Assembly (NCBI GenBank): GCA_017993835.1
Contig: JAGOLX010000001.1
Location: 1 to 64,000, forward strand
DNA from: Phycisphaerae bacterium
GTDB taxonomy: Bacteria; Planctomycetota; Phycisphaerae; Sedimentisphaerales; Anaerobacaceae
DNA length: 64,000 nucleotides
Direction of reading: 5' to 3'
Below the pieces are notes generated by a model that was not told where the DNA came from, made no database searches, and was given only the letters and a program-made list of their open reading frames with translations. Positions 1-8,784 of the stretch are shown piece by piece. Position numbers and translations under genes: made by a program. Each line of letters opens with the position of its first letter. Position 1 is the first letter of the stretch.

Positions 1-291
1 AAGCATCAATGCGGACCGACCTGCATCCACCGCCGCCCAAAACCCCCTCCAGTATACCCCGACGCAAGCCCCTTTTCATCCCCTTCGGGTGGGCCAAAGG
101 CCCATGAACGGCTTCGCGGGAATGACAACCCGGGGTCTTCGTGAACCCCTGTTGCATGCGTGCAAGTATGGTCGTGCACCCCAGATACGCGGTCTTGCGA
201 GATGCGTGAGAAGAGAAAGGGGCCGCGTCCCTGGACGCAGCCCCGGAGAGATTCTGCAGTACACCACCGACGTGATGGGCCGGCGTGCGGA
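1..291. other. Intergenic region, no gene seen
   Basis: No supported gene lies here. Positions 108-131 (ggcttcgcgggaatgacaac and flank) match the inverted form of the cccgc/gcggg repeat seen again near 5.0 and 7.3 kb. Nothing else stands out. Confidence 0.5.
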
Positions 292-1020
292 TTACGCTGC
301 CGATGTGTAGAGACAGCCCCCATCCCTTTTCTGGAGCCGGTCGCATTGGCCGTTGCCGCCGCGAGTGCGGCCGCCGTTGCCTCTGCCGCCGCGGCCGCGG
401 CATGCCACGGATGTCGCCTGTCCTGCTGTCTGGCCCGTGTTGTCCCCTTGAAGTGAACTGGAGGTTCCGGCGAGGATTTTACGCGTGAAGGCCGTCCAAT
501 GATTGTTGGAGGCATTCAACAGGTTCTCGAACACCCATTGAATATCAGTCTTATCGGTTTGAAGAAGGGCGGCCTCCAGGTCCGCGATGTCGAGTTCCTC
601 GATCTGCACGCCGACTTCGAGGGCATCGAGCAGCGAGGCAGTGCCGGCCTCCACGAACGTGTTATATGTGGTCTCGAAATCCAGCGTGCTGAAGGCGCCG
701 ATGGTGTCGTCAGTGACCGGGTCGGTCAATCCGTATTTGATGACGAGCAAACCCACGGCGTCCATGTGTCGCTGTTCCGCCGCGGCGATCCTCGTGAAGA
801 TCGCGCAGTCATACATTTCCGCGAACTTCAGGTAGACGTCCCTCGCCATCTTCTCTTCCTCGCGCATGTGCAGGATGTTCGCTGTCTCCTCTGCGGTGAG
901 CTCCGCTGTGGGTGGGGGGACGGCAGGACCTTTGCCGCCTTTGCCTCTCTGTGCCGCGCCGGCGCAGATGGTCAATGTCCCAACGAGGGCGAGGGTCAGA
1001 ATCAGTACTCTAGTTCTCAT
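292..1020 (-). CDS. Secreted ferritin-like DUF2202 protein
   Basis: This 242-residue protein begins with a signal peptide (about residues 1-22). A helical DUF2202 core covers about residues 41-165. It contains EEKMARDVY (54-62) and AEQRHMDA (81-88), which carry the Glu and His residues expected of a ferritin-like metal site. The tail from about residue 195 is Gly/Arg-rich and low complexity. The ATG at 1020 has AAGGAG seven bases upstream. The gene is divergent from a sigma/anti-sigma/sensor operon starting at 1195, so it may be a target of that system (inference). The family has no firmly established reaction; an exported metal- or peroxide-handling role is a guess. Confidence 0.85.
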   Translation of the reverse strand: MRTRVLILTLALVGTLTICAGAAQRGKGGKGPAVPPPTAELTAEETANILHMREEEKMARDVYLKFAEMYDCAIFTRIAAAEQRHMDAVGLLVIKYGLTDPVTDDTIGAFSTLDFETTYNTFVEAGTASLLDALEVGVQIEELDIADLEAALLQTDKTDIQWVFENLLNASNNHWTAFTRKILAGTSSSLQGDNTGQTAGQATSVACRGRGGRGNGGRTRGGNGQCDRLQKRDGGCLYTSAA

Positions 1021-1194
1021 GATCGTTCTCCTTGATTGCAGTGTTTCTTTCTGTTACCGGTCACAATCGTTGAACGACACGAGCGGGGAAGACCTGCGGC
1101 CGAATTCTGGGAATTCCTGTCGTTCTGAACAGTTTCTCTCGCAGACTCGTATGGGCGTTGAGCTTTCAAGTGTTTGCCTGGGTGATCAGGTTTC

Positions 1195-1755
1195 ATGGAA
1201 AACGAGTCTTCCAGTGATGCAGAACTGATGGCCCGTGTCGGTCGGAACGACATGGCTGCGCTCGGTCTGCTGGCTCACCGGCACCAGGCCCGCGTCCTTT
1301 CCCTTGCGTATCGCCTGCTCGGCGACTGGCATCGGGCCGAGGACGTAGCGCAGGACACCTTCCTGAGAGTGCGTCGAGCCGCAGGGGCATACGAGCCCCA
1401 GGCGAAGTTCACCACTTGGCTATATCGCATCGTCCACAACCTGAGCATGGACCAGCACAGGAAGGTCGGCGCGTCTCTGCTGCCGCTGGAGGCGGTGGAG
1501 GAGCCGCGGACGGAGGATCCTTCGCGAGACGATCCGGTGGAGAAGGCGGAATTGGCCGAGCGGGTGCGGAAGGCCATCGCTCAATTGCCCGACCGCCAAC
1601 GCCAGGTCGTGGTCCTGCATCGATACGAGGGCCTCAGTCATGTCGAAATCGGCGAGGTCACGGGCTGGAGCAAATCGGCGGTGGAATCCCTCCTGGTCAG
1701 GGCGTATGAGAACCTGCGAAAGAATCTGGCCCAATTTGAGGATTTTTCGCGATAA
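1195..1755 (+). CDS. ECF-type RNA polymerase sigma factor
   Basis: This is a 186-residue sigma-70 family protein of extracytoplasmic-function size. Region 2 (about residues 20-90) includes AEDVAQDTFLRV and the FTTWLYRIVHN promoter-melting helix. Region 4 (about 125-180) includes LPDRQRQVVVLHRYEGLSH and a DNA-recognition helix around GWSKSAVESL. It is followed after 50 bp by a zinc-finger anti-sigma factor and then a periplasmic sensor-like protein, the order expected of a signal-responsive sigma operon. It probably directs RNA polymerase to its own operon and perhaps to the divergent DUF2202 gene; no target promoter could be proven. Confidence 0.93.
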   Translation: MENESSSDAELMARVGRNDMAALGLLAHRHQARVLSLAYRLLGDWHRAEDVAQDTFLRVRRAAGAYEPQAKFTTWLYRIVHNLSMDQHRKVGASLLPLEAVEEPRTEDPSRDDPVEKAELAERVRKAIAQLPDRQRQVVVLHRYEGLSHVEIGEVTGWSKSAVESLLVRAYENLRKNLAQFEDFSR

Positions 1756-1805
1756 GGCCGCAGTGCACGGGCTGCGGCGGACGTTCAATATGTGAGGCAG
1801 TACGC

Positions 1806-2264
1806 ATGGAGCATGCAAGAGAGATCGAACTGGTTGAGCTGGCCGCTGGACGGCTGGATGCCCAGCGGGAACAGACCATTCTCGCCCATGTCCGCCAGTG
1901 TTCTCAATGCCGGGAGAAGCTGGACGGCTTGCGGCGGACGTGGGAAGTTCTTGGCGCGTGGGAAGTCTGGCCCCCGGAGCATCTTGCTCCGCCCGAGGCC
2001 CTCTTGACGGCCGGGCATGGGAAGAGAGACTTGAGTCGGCCTGTCGTCCATCTTTTCGGCGTGCGAATGGCCCTGCGTTTCGCCGCAGCCATTCTCATCG
2101 CCACGGCGGCGGGCTACGCTGGCGGTCGCTGGACCGGCCGTCGGGCATCGCCCGTCGGAGGCATCGAGCCGCCGCGATACGTCTCCGCCCTCGGGCTCGA
2201 CATCGGAGAAAGCCTTTCGTCGTTGGTGCTCCGGGACGAATCACTGTCAGTGGAGGACCGGTGA
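1806..2264 (+). CDS. Zinc-finger anti-sigma factor, single-pass membrane protein
   Basis: The 152-residue protein has an N-terminal H28-x3-C32-x2-C35 motif (HVRQCSQC), the signature of zinc-binding anti-sigma domains. One membrane helix lies at about residues 88-106 and a short periplasmic tail follows. It should bind the sigma factor encoded just upstream at the inner membrane and release it on a signal. Its stop codon overlaps the next gene: a GTG at 2261 reads through the TGA at 2262-2264, so the two are translationally coupled. Confidence 0.88.
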   Translation: MEHAREIELVELAAGRLDAQREQTILAHVRQCSQCREKLDGLRRTWEVLGAWEVWPPEHLAPPEALLTAGHGKRDLSRPVVHLFGVRMALRFAAAILIATAAGYAGGRWTGRRASPVGGIEPPRYVSALGLDIGESLSSLVLRDESLSVEDR

Positions 2265-2266
2265 TT

Positions 2267-3199
2267 ATGACGCGGCAGTGTGCTCTCGTCGTTGTGGTTT
2301 CAGCCGTTGCGGCGGGGGGGATAGCTTTCTACCTGGGTCGAGCCGAGATCCGGCAATCATCCTGGCGAAAGAACGCGCCACATGACGCGATCGAGAGGGA
2401 CCGACAGTTCGAGGAGCAAGCCCGGCGTCTGGCGGATTCGGTCCGCGCGGAACAGGTCACACTCTCCACGATGCTGGCAGACGTAGATTCCACAGGACCA
2501 CAGATACTGGCCCAGGTGGGCCGCACGACCGAGTCCTATGGTACGCTGATCCGTACGGTCGGGTGGCATCTGGTCGGGTTGCGGGATGGACTGCCGCGAT
2601 CGCAGGCAAAGGCCCTCATGCAGTCCTGTGCGAGTTCCGTGCGGGGCCAGGTGCAAAAGCGGTATCGCTGGCGAGGCGGCGCTCAGGGCGAAATGGGCGG
2701 CCATGGCTATATGGGCGGCCGTGGGACCACCGGCCGGCGGGGCAGAGGTGGCCCAGGGTATCGCGGCGGGCAGAACGAAGACCATGCACAGGCTCAGGAG
2801 GGGGTGGTTTGCAGACTCCTGCTCACAGCCGAACAAGCGGCCTGGATTCAGCAACAGGACCCCAATTTCGAGCTGGATTGCACCCTCCTCGCAGACCGAC
2901 TCAACCAGGTCCACACCGAGGTTGCGGCAAGTCTGGAGGACGCGGCGATTGACGGCCAAACGCTGCTCAATCGGCTCGACGAGCTTGTCGAGGCACACCG
3001 CGAGTTAGAGGAACGGATCGCGCGATATCTCGTCCTGCTGCGTCCGCACCTGTCTACAGAGCAGCGGGAGCATCTGTCCGAACTCTGTGGCGGCTCAGGT
3101 GCGATCCGACGGGGCACTCCGGCTCAGCATCGTCCCGCCGATTCAGGGAGCCTCGCGGCCGGTCTGCTGCCCCGGCTGGCCGCTCGAGACTCCCTGTAG
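2267..3199 (+). CDS. Membrane-anchored periplasmic sensor-like protein (heavy-metal-resistance/CnrX-like)
   Basis: The protein is 310 residues from the ATG at 2267; a GTG at 2261 is an equally possible start. An N-terminal membrane anchor (about 5-24) is followed by a mostly helical domain in two halves. A Gly/Arg/Met/His-rich loop at about 136-168 (GGHGYMGG, GRGGPGYRGG) separates them. Helical periplasmic proteins beside an ECF sigma and anti-sigma pair resemble the CnrX/ZraP/Spy group that senses metals or misfolded protein. The His/Met in the loop could bind metal, but this is inference. The C-terminal 40 residues are poor in recognisable structure. Confidence 0.7.
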   Translation: MTRQCALVVVVSAVAAGGIAFYLGRAEIRQSSWRKNAPHDAIERDRQFEEQARRLADSVRAEQVTLSTMLADVDSTGPQILAQVGRTTESYGTLIRTVGWHLVGLRDGLPRSQAKALMQSCASSVRGQVQKRYRWRGGAQGEMGGHGYMGGRGTTGRRGRGGPGYRGGQNEDHAQAQEGVVCRLLLTAEQAAWIQQQDPNFELDCTLLADRLNQVHTEVAASLEDAAIDGQTLLNRLDELVEAHRELEERIARYLVLLRPHLSTEQREHLSELCGGSGAIRRGTPAQHRPADSGSLAAGLLPRLAARDSL

Positions 3200-3227
3200 C
3201 GGCGCCCAGCGAATTCCGTCACGGGTA

Positions 3228-3256
3228 TTCACTTCACACGACTCCTGCAATAGAAT
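3228..3256 (+). promoter_or_regulatory. Possible sigma-70 promoter for the triple methyltransferase gene
   Basis: TTCACT (3228-3233) and TAGAAT (3251-3256) are 17 bp apart and end 80 bp before the ATG. The -35 box is a weak match. Confidence 0.35.
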
Positions 3257-3336
3257 GTCAGGTCCGCGTGCCACATACCCACAGGGGCCGTGTTTGCGCG
3301 GGGCAAGGGCCGGGACTCTTTTGAGAGGACTACACT

Positions 3337-4914
3337 ATGGCAACGCGAGCGTTCTTTGTCTGTGCTGTTGTGGTGTCGATCGGACTGGCTTCGTTTCTGG
3401 GGGCGGCCGAACCTCTGCGCGAGCCCGACGTGATCTTCCTGCCCACGCCGCACAACGTCGTGGAGAAGATGCTGGAACTGGCCAAGGTGACCAAGGACGA
3501 TGTGGTTTATGACCTCGGCTGCGGCGACGGCCGCATTCCGGTGACTGCGGCGAAGAAGTACGGCTGCAAGGCCGTCGGGTACGATATCGATCCCCAGCGA
3601 GTCGAGGAGTCACGCCGGAATGTCGACGCCAACGGAGTCGGCAACCTCGTGACCATCGAGCAGAAGGACATCTTCACCCTGGACCTCAGCGGCGCCAATG
3701 TGGTGACGCTGTATCTGCTGCCCAGCCTGAACGTCAAGCTGATCCCGCAGTTGGAGAAGCTCAAGCCGGGCTCGCGGATCGTCTCGCACGACTTCGACAT
3801 GAAAGGCGTCACGCCGGACCGCGTCATCACGGTGGCGGACGCCAAGGATGCGAACCGCCAGCACAAGGTCTACCTGTGGACCACTCCTCTGAAGAAGGCG
3901 CCCGTTGTGGGCTCGCGCGTGCCGGACGTCGTCTACATCCCCACGCCTCCCAAGGTGGTGGAGAAGATGCTGGAACTGGCCAAAGTGGAGAAGAAGGACG
4001 TGGTGTACGACCTCGGTTGCGGCGACGCTCGCATCCCCATCAGGGCCGCGCAGAAGTACGGCTGCAAGGCCGTCGGATACGATATCGATCCGCGGCGCAT
4101 CAAGGAATCGCAGGAGAACGTCGAGAAGAGCGGCGTCGGCAAGCTCGTCACCATCGAGCAGAAGGACGTTTTCACACTGGATCTGAGCCGGGCCAGCGTG
4201 GTGACGCTGTACCTGCTGCCGAGCCTGAACGTCAAGCTGATCCCGCAGTTGGAGAAGCTCAAGCCGGGGTCGCGGATCGTCTCGCACGATTTCGACATGC
4301 AGGGCGTCATCCCGGATCGGGTCGTCGAGGTCGAGGACGACGAGGATTCCGGCGTGCGCCACCGGATCTATCTGTGGACGACACCGCTGAAGAGGGAGCC
4401 TCCCGTGGAGCTCCGCCGGCCGGACGTCGTCTACGTGCCCACGCCGCCGCATGTGGTCGACAAGATGCTGGAACTGGCGAAAGTGACCAGGGCGGACGTG
4501 GTGTACGATCTGGGCTGTGGCGATGGTCGCATCCCCATCAGGGCCGCCAGGAAGTACGGCTGCCGGGCCTTCGGCTTCGACATCGATCCCAGACGCATCG
4601 AGGAATCGAAGAGGAACGTCGATGCCAACGGGGTCGGCGACTTGGTGACCATCGAGCAGAAGGACATCTTCACGCTCGACCTGAGCCAGGCCAGCGTGGT
4701 CACCCTGTACCTGTTGCCGAGCCTGAACGTCAAGCTGATTCCGCAATTGGAGAAGCTCAAGCCGGGCTCGCGGATCGTCTCGCACGAGTTCGACATGCAG
4801 GGGGTCACGCCGGACGAGGTGGTCGAAGTGCCCGGCGGGGAGACCTCGATACTCAGCCGCAGGGTGTATCTGTGGACGACCCCCCTGAAGAAGGACTCGG
4901 GCACGACGCCGTAG
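3337..4914 (+). CDS. Exported protein with three tandem SAM-methyltransferase-like domains
   Basis: The 525-residue protein is a 27-residue signal peptide followed by exactly three 166-residue units and a stop. Each unit starts at PDV-(I/V)-(F/Y), carries class I methyltransferase motif I as DLGCGD (residues 59-64, 225-230 and 391-396), an acidic loop after strand 2 ((Y/F)DIDP), and ends with (V/I)YLWTTPLK. All three keep the cofactor-binding motif, although unit 2 has GCGDA where the others have GCGDG. Homologous planctomycete and other bacterial proteins usually have one such unit. The substrate is unknown. An exported SAM-dependent enzyme would lack cofactor in the periplasm, so either the signal is a membrane anchor facing inward or the domain binds something other than SAM. 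Confidence 0.85.
   Translation: MATRAFFVCAVVVSIGLASFLGAAEPLREPDVIFLPTPHNVVEKMLELAKVTKDDVVYDLGCGDGRIPVTAAKKYGCKAVGYDIDPQRVEESRRNVDANGVGNLVTIEQKDIFTLDLSGANVVTLYLLPSLNVKLIPQLEKLKPGSRIVSHDFDMKGVTPDRVITVADAKDANRQHKVYLWTTPLKKAPVVGSRVPDVVYIPTPPKVVEKMLELAKVEKKDVVYDLGCGDARIPIRAAQKYGCKAVGYDIDPRRIKESQENVEKSGVGKLVTIEQKDVFTLDLSRASVVTLYLLPSLNVKLIPQLEKLKPGSRIVSHDFDMQGVIPDRVVEVEDDEDSGVRHRIYLWTTPLKREPPVELRRPDVVYVPTPPHVVDKMLELAKVTRADVVYDLGCGDGRIPIRAARKYGCRAFGFDIDPRRIEESKRNVDANGVGDLVTIEQKDIFTLDLSQASVVTLYLLPSLNVKLIPQLEKLKPGSRIVSHEFDMQGVTPDEVVEVPGGETSILSRRVYLWTTPLKKDSGTTP
3418..4911 (+). repeat. Three in-frame 498-bp coding repeats
   Basis: Units run 3418-3915, 3916-4413 and 4414-4911 with no spacer, so the whole mature gene is repeat. 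Long stretches are near-identical at the nucleotide level, for example around gtcaagctgatcccgcagtt in units 1 and 2. Confidence 0.9.
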
Positions 4915-5244
4915 GGGGGGGTGTGTTGGGGTGTGACCGACCCTTCCGGCAGACGGCGACGCGCGTATACGCCAAGACGTGGTGCCGACCTTGTCATTCC
5001 CGCGCAAAGCCTGCCCCCGACCGGATCGGGGGCGGGAATCCAGACGTCATGGAGTGGCGGATATCCCGCGCTATGGACTCCCGCGTTCGCGGGAATGAGA
5101 ATCCGAGGGACGCGGTCTGTAGATGCTGTTCGACCAACGCCCGGCAACCCCGCCGGAGAACGCAGGCATACCCGCCGCCGCAATGGGCCGGGATTTTGAT
5201 TTGACGCTCCAGCCGGGATGTAGTATGGTTGCTGCCCAGTCAGG
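4915..5244. repeat. Intergenic region with cccgc/gcggg inverted repeats
   Basis: No gene is seen. Ttgtcattcccgcg at about 4992 faces gcgggaatccag at about 5034, with an inner hairpin cccccga/tcggggg. A second palindromic copy, actcccgcgttcgcgggaat, lies at about 5080-5099. The same motif recurs near 7.34 kb. Confidence 0.6.
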
Positions 5245-5318
<74 letters not shown>

Positions 5319-5336
5319 GTTTCATTCTCGCGATGA

Positions 5337-7037
5337 CTACGGCTCTACCGCCCGGTCGTAGATTCGGACGTCGTCGATCAGGCCGGACCAGAAGCTGCCC
5401 GCGTCGAGCTTGTATCCGGAGCCGATGTACAGGCCGTCGCTCGAGCTCGGTAGATTGTCCTGCGTGTCCCTGGCCACCTCGATGTCGTCCACGTACAGGA
5501 TTCGGTTCGTGCCGTCCCACGTCAATCCCACGCGGTGCCAGTCCCCGCCCGTGATCGGCACGGGCGAGCACAACGGACAGCCGGACCGACGAGGGCTCTG
5601 CAACTCGGTCAACAGAAATCCCTCGGATGTATCCGCCATCAGCCAGGCAGAGTCTTTCTGGCGAGAGAGAATCGCCTGCCCGGGCGCACCGCCCTGAACC
5701 CAGGCAAAGACGCTGAATGCCTGGTCCAGTGGGTCCCGGATGGCGGGGATGCGGACGTAATCGTCCACGCCATCGAACGCCAGGGCGCCGTCTGTCCGAC
5801 CGCCTTGCGGCTGCCAGGCAGGTCCGCCCGACAGCGAGCCGTTCTTGCCTCCGACACGATCGACGGCGGTCGTTCCGTTCGCCTCATCCAGTCTCCAGTG
5901 GCAGATCAGACCCGGTTCGACGATTTCCTGATCCCAGAAGTGCAGGAGGCCGGCCACATCCTGGTCATCGACCATGCCGTCGCCCGACGGCGGCGGCGCG
6001 ATGTCGAAGGCGGGATCGTCCTCGTTCCAATGCTCCATCAGAAGAGCCAGATCCTCGATATCGACCTTCCAGTCTCCATTGAAATCCGGCAGCGTCCGAA
6101 CGGGCTCCAGCCCGGCGCAGGTTGCCAGGTAGCCGACGATGCCCTGGGCGGTCTGCGTCGCGTATGCGTAGTCGACGTAGCCGGGGTTGTCCAGGGAGTC
6201 CAGGGACGTGTGAATCAGGTAGTTGATCGCTCCGGCGCGGGAGGTGAGCACCGCCGCGGGCAAGCCTACCGAGTCGAACGGGATATAGTCGCTTTGCAGG
6301 GGGCCGGGGTTCCTTGCGATCGTGCAGGCCAGGCCGCCATAGAGTTCCATCCCCTCCGCCAGGCCATCGATGAATGTCGGGCGTCCGCTCTGGTAATAGA
6401 GACTCGCCTGATTGTACTCCGGCTGCTCCGGCCCATAGGGGCGATACCCGGTGACATCCATGGCGATCATGGCGCGGACGTCCTCGTGCGCGTGCTCGTT
6501 GGCATAGGCCTTGCTGCCGACGAGTCCCTGTTCCTCGCGGTCGAACGCGATGAAGACGAGGGTCGCTTCGAAGAGGTATTGCGACAAGACGCGAGCGGCC
6601 TCCATCACGATGGCGGCGCTCGTGGCGTTGTCGCACGCCCCCGGGCATCCGGCGACGCTGTCGAAGTGAGCTCCGACGATGTAGATCTCCCGGGGCCGCG
6701 TCAGGCCTGGGAGAACGCCCACCACGTTGTAGTACTCGACCTGGTCATACAGAAACGGGTCGAGCCGGGTGGCCAGGCCGAAGCTCTCGAATCGATCCTG
6801 GATGCTCTGTCGGGCCCAATCGTGCTCGGGCCCGAAGCAACGGGCTTCGCCGTCGTGGGCGTAGAGGTCGTTCTGAAGGAAGTCCGTGTAGCGGTCCACG
6901 CTCACCTGCTCGACGACGTCCACGATCCCGCCCGCTCTCGCCAGACTCGCGCCCCAGACGCCTGCAAGGATCAGCCCAACCGTCAGCAATCGATGGATCG
7001 GGCACTTCTGTGCCGCTGGATGAGGATTCGCTATCAT
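5337..7037 (-). CDS. Secreted M28 zinc metallopeptidase with dockerin-like and LamG domains
   Basis: The ATG at 7037 is chosen because GGACGGAG lies just upstream; 566 residues result. A signal peptide (about 1-35) is followed by an M28 aminopeptidase domain (about 45-310). Zinc ligands and catalytic residues fit: H124 (AHFDS), D136 (CDNATSAA), E168/E169 (DREEQG), D194 and a late His in IHTSLDS. A dockerin-type segment with two DxNxDxxxD-like calcium loops (DFNGDWKVDIEDL, GDGMVDDQDV) spans about 314-365. A LamG/concanavalin-like domain fills the rest and ends VRIYDRAVEP. It probably releases amino acids outside the cell while attached to surface structures. The gene lies 18 bp from tRNA-Arg on the opposite strand. 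Confidence 0.92.
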   Translation of the reverse strand: MIANPHPAAQKCPIHRLLTVGLILAGVWGASLARAGGIVDVVEQVSVDRYTDFLQNDLYAHDGEARCFGPEHDWARQSIQDRFESFGLATRLDPFLYDQVEYYNVVGVLPGLTRPREIYIVGAHFDSVAGCPGACDNATSAAIVMEAARVLSQYLFEATLVFIAFDREEQGLVGSKAYANEHAHEDVRAMIAMDVTGYRPYGPEQPEYNQASLYYQSGRPTFIDGLAEGMELYGGLACTIARNPGPLQSDYIPFDSVGLPAAVLTSRAGAINYLIHTSLDSLDNPGYVDYAYATQTAQGIVGYLATCAGLEPVRTLPDFNGDWKVDIEDLALLMEHWNEDDPAFDIAPPPSGDGMVDDQDVAGLLHFWDQEIVEPGLICHWRLDEANGTTAVDRVGGKNGSLSGGPAWQPQGGRTDGALAFDGVDDYVRIPAIRDPLDQAFSVFAWVQGGAPGQAILSRQKDSAWLMADTSEGFLLTELQSPRRSGCPLCSPVPITGGDWHRVGLTWDGTNRILYVDDIEVARDTQDNLPSSSDGLYIGSGYKLDAGSFWSGLIDDVRIYDRAVEP

Positions 7038-7070
7038 ATTCCACTCCGTCCTTTCGTCCGAGGGGGGCAA

Positions 7071-7524
7071 GACGGCCCCTCAATAGACACCCGCAAATCG
7101 ACCGCACATTATACCACCAAGACGCAGGAAAGTGGGCCATGATTCAGGAACTACAGAGGACCCCGCACGGTGTGCGACGATCTGCAACCGCTGATGAACG
7201 CGGATGAACGCTGATCCTCGCGCGAAGGCACAGAGGCACGAAGAAGACTCTTCCGCAGACAGACTTGCCCCCGCGCAGGCGGGGATCATCGCTGATCCTG
7301 TCGTTGCGAGCGCAGCGCGGCAATCCCCTCTTGTCATTCCCGCGGAAGCGGGAATCCAGGCACCCCCACCACGAAGGACACGAACCCGCATATTTCACGG
7401 GGGCTGTAGACTCTGAGAGGCGACCGACATCTGGATAGTGTTTGTCTTTATATGGTCGGTCTGGCGTAGTCGGCGCATACTACCCCCTTTTTCCCCCACT
7501 CGGCGGACCGGGATGTCACTTTCG
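7071..7524. repeat. Intergenic region with dispersed inverted repeats
   Basis: No intact gene is seen. At about 7327-7360, ttgtcattcccgcggaagcg and the following ggaatccag form a short hairpin (ttcccgc/gcgggaa). It is preceded at about 7298 by gtcgttgcgagcgcagcgcgg, which resembles the tcgc..cgcaatgac element near 23.85 kb. The rest is featureless. Confidence 0.55.
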
Positions 7525-8095
7525 TTAGCCCGAGTCGGGAGATCTCGTCGGCACAGCGAGCAGGCGACCCAGAATTCTGACGAACAGGTCTTTCAGCGGA
7601 TAGCCCCCGGCCAGGTTGGTCACCAGGAATCGCGTGTTAGGTCCCGGCTCCACATGCTCGGCCTTGACGATCCCCCGACGCTTGCGGTCCCACGTCTGGG
7701 CGCCGTAGCGGAATTCGCCGAAGAGCCGCTGCTCCTGGTTGCCGTGGACCGGATCGTTGGTGGGGTCGAAGTCCAGGATCAGTTCCTTCGGGGCGGACGT
7801 CTGAGAGCGAATGAACACCTCGACAAAGACCTCGGCCATGCGGGCCAACGCCTTGCGATCCACGCGGTTCTCCAGCCGGCACAAGGTCGGCGGCGACGCC
7901 AGCGGCAGATCCTCCTGAATGCCCCGTTCGCACAGGACCTGAAACCAGGGGTCTTCCCGCAGACCCTGGTGGTCGTTGAGGTCTTCATAGCCCTGGGCGA
8001 TGCCGAAGACTCGTTGGGCCAGCAGGGTCCGTTGCGAATGGACGACGAAGAATGGATGACGCGGGTCGGGGATACATGCGTTGAGGGCGTCGGTG
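7525..8095 (-). pseudogene. IS1380-family transposase remnant
   Basis: The reverse-strand reading contains diagnostic IS1380 transposase stretches: LLAQRVFGIAQGYEDLND, then LILDFDPTNDPVHGNQEQ with the first catalytic-type Asp region, then AQTWDRKRRGIVKAEH and FLVTNL. Families of this type are about 430-480 residues long. Here only about 190 remain, the N-terminus is missing, and large internal pieces are gone between GEFRY and AQTWD and after FLVTNL. No terminal inverted repeats were found. The upstream end runs into a recombinase fragment on the other strand at about 8095. It cannot be active. Confidence 0.8.
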
Positions 8096-8398
8096 GGTTC
8101 GATCCCGGAGTCGGTTCGCAAGCAGCCGTACACGGACTTCTATCGCGAGCTTCGCGAGATCAAGGCCCTGGCGGATCTGCGTCGCCGGGCCAGGGGTCTG
8201 CCGCCAATCAAGAACGGCGGCCTTCACGTGTTTCGCAAGACCGCCATCACGAACTGGGTCCGGCACGGGGTGACCCTGGCGGACGCCCAGCACACGGCCC
8301 GGCACCAGAGCGACCAAAGCGACCAGACGACGAATGAGTTCTACGTCGCCGTTCTGCGCAGCCACGCGGTCGGGAGTGTCCCAGCCGCAATCAGTTGA
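8096..8398 (+). pseudogene. Tyrosine recombinase/phage integrase C-terminal fragment
   Basis: About 95 residues remain. GLHVFRKTAITNWVRHGV has the H-x-x-R box of tyrosine recombinases. The following TLADAQHTARHQS and TNEFYV match the second histidine region and the catalytic Tyr region. The N-terminal arm and first catalytic Arg region are missing, and the 5' end abuts the IS1380 fragment. The stop codon (8396-8398) touches the 3' end of the tRNA at 8399, the usual place of an integrase beside its attachment site, so this is a relic of a tRNA-integrated element. Confidence 0.75.
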
Positions 8399-8470
8399 TG
8401 GGCCAGCCTGGGTTCGAACCAGGAACCAACAGATTATGAGTCTGCTGCTCTACCGTTGAGCTACTGGCCC
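8399..8470 (-). tRNA. tRNA with CAT anticodon (Met or lysidine-Ile2)
   Basis: The reverse strand folds fully. The acceptor is GGGCCAG/CTGGCCC, the D stem GCTC/GAGC, the anticodon arm GCAGA-CTCATAA-TCTGT, and the T arm CCTGG-TTCGAAC-CCAGG, with discriminator A. CCA is not encoded. The CAT loop is shared by elongator Met and Ile2 tRNAs, and the sequence alone does not settle which. Its 3' end is the apparent insertion point of the recombinase relic. Confidence 0.93.
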
Positions 8471-8523
8471 TGCGTTCTGGTGTACTGTACTCTTCCCGAG
8501 CCGGACCTGCAAGGGAATTGGGA

Positions 8524-8784
8524 TCAGACCCGTGCTCCTTTGGAGCCGCGTCGTGGAGGGAAAAGGCAGGAATCCCAGCCGTAGGTGTACTGCCTCTCTA
8601 GGCGGCCTTCACGGTCGTGGACTGCGAGCAGGCTGTACTCATGGCTCTGGGCCAGCTCCCGACCGCGAAGAATCGCATCGATCTTCGACCGGTGGTTGCT
8701 GACCACCTGGCCGGTGTTCAACAATCGAACGCTCCAGCCGCCATCTTCCCCCCGGATCACGTGATACGTCGCACGCTCCGCCAT
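8524..8784 (-). CDS. DUF2188-like small protein
   Basis: The start at 8784 is supported by GGGAGG seven bases upstream and gives 86 residues. The pattern YHVIRGEDGGWSVRLLNTGQ followed by a KIDAILRGRELAQSHEYSLLAVHDREG helix-strand resembles DUF2188, a small double-stranded-RNA-binding-like fold of unknown function. The last 12 residues (PPRRGSKGARV end) are basic. It stands alone between a tRNA and a secreted-protein gene. No function is assigned. Confidence 0.7.
   Translation of the reverse strand: MAERATYHVIRGEDGGWSVRLLNTGQVVSNHRSKIDAILRGRELAQSHEYSLLAVHDREGRLERQYTYGWDSCLFPPRRGSKGARV

Noticed and set aside
7525-8095. Active IS1380 element
   Set aside because: Large parts of the transposase are missing and no terminal inverted repeats are seen.
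8399-8470. Firm call of initiator tRNA
   Set aside because: The acceptor stem ends in a perfect G-C first pair, unlike initiator tRNA, so only Met-elongator or Ile2 remain.
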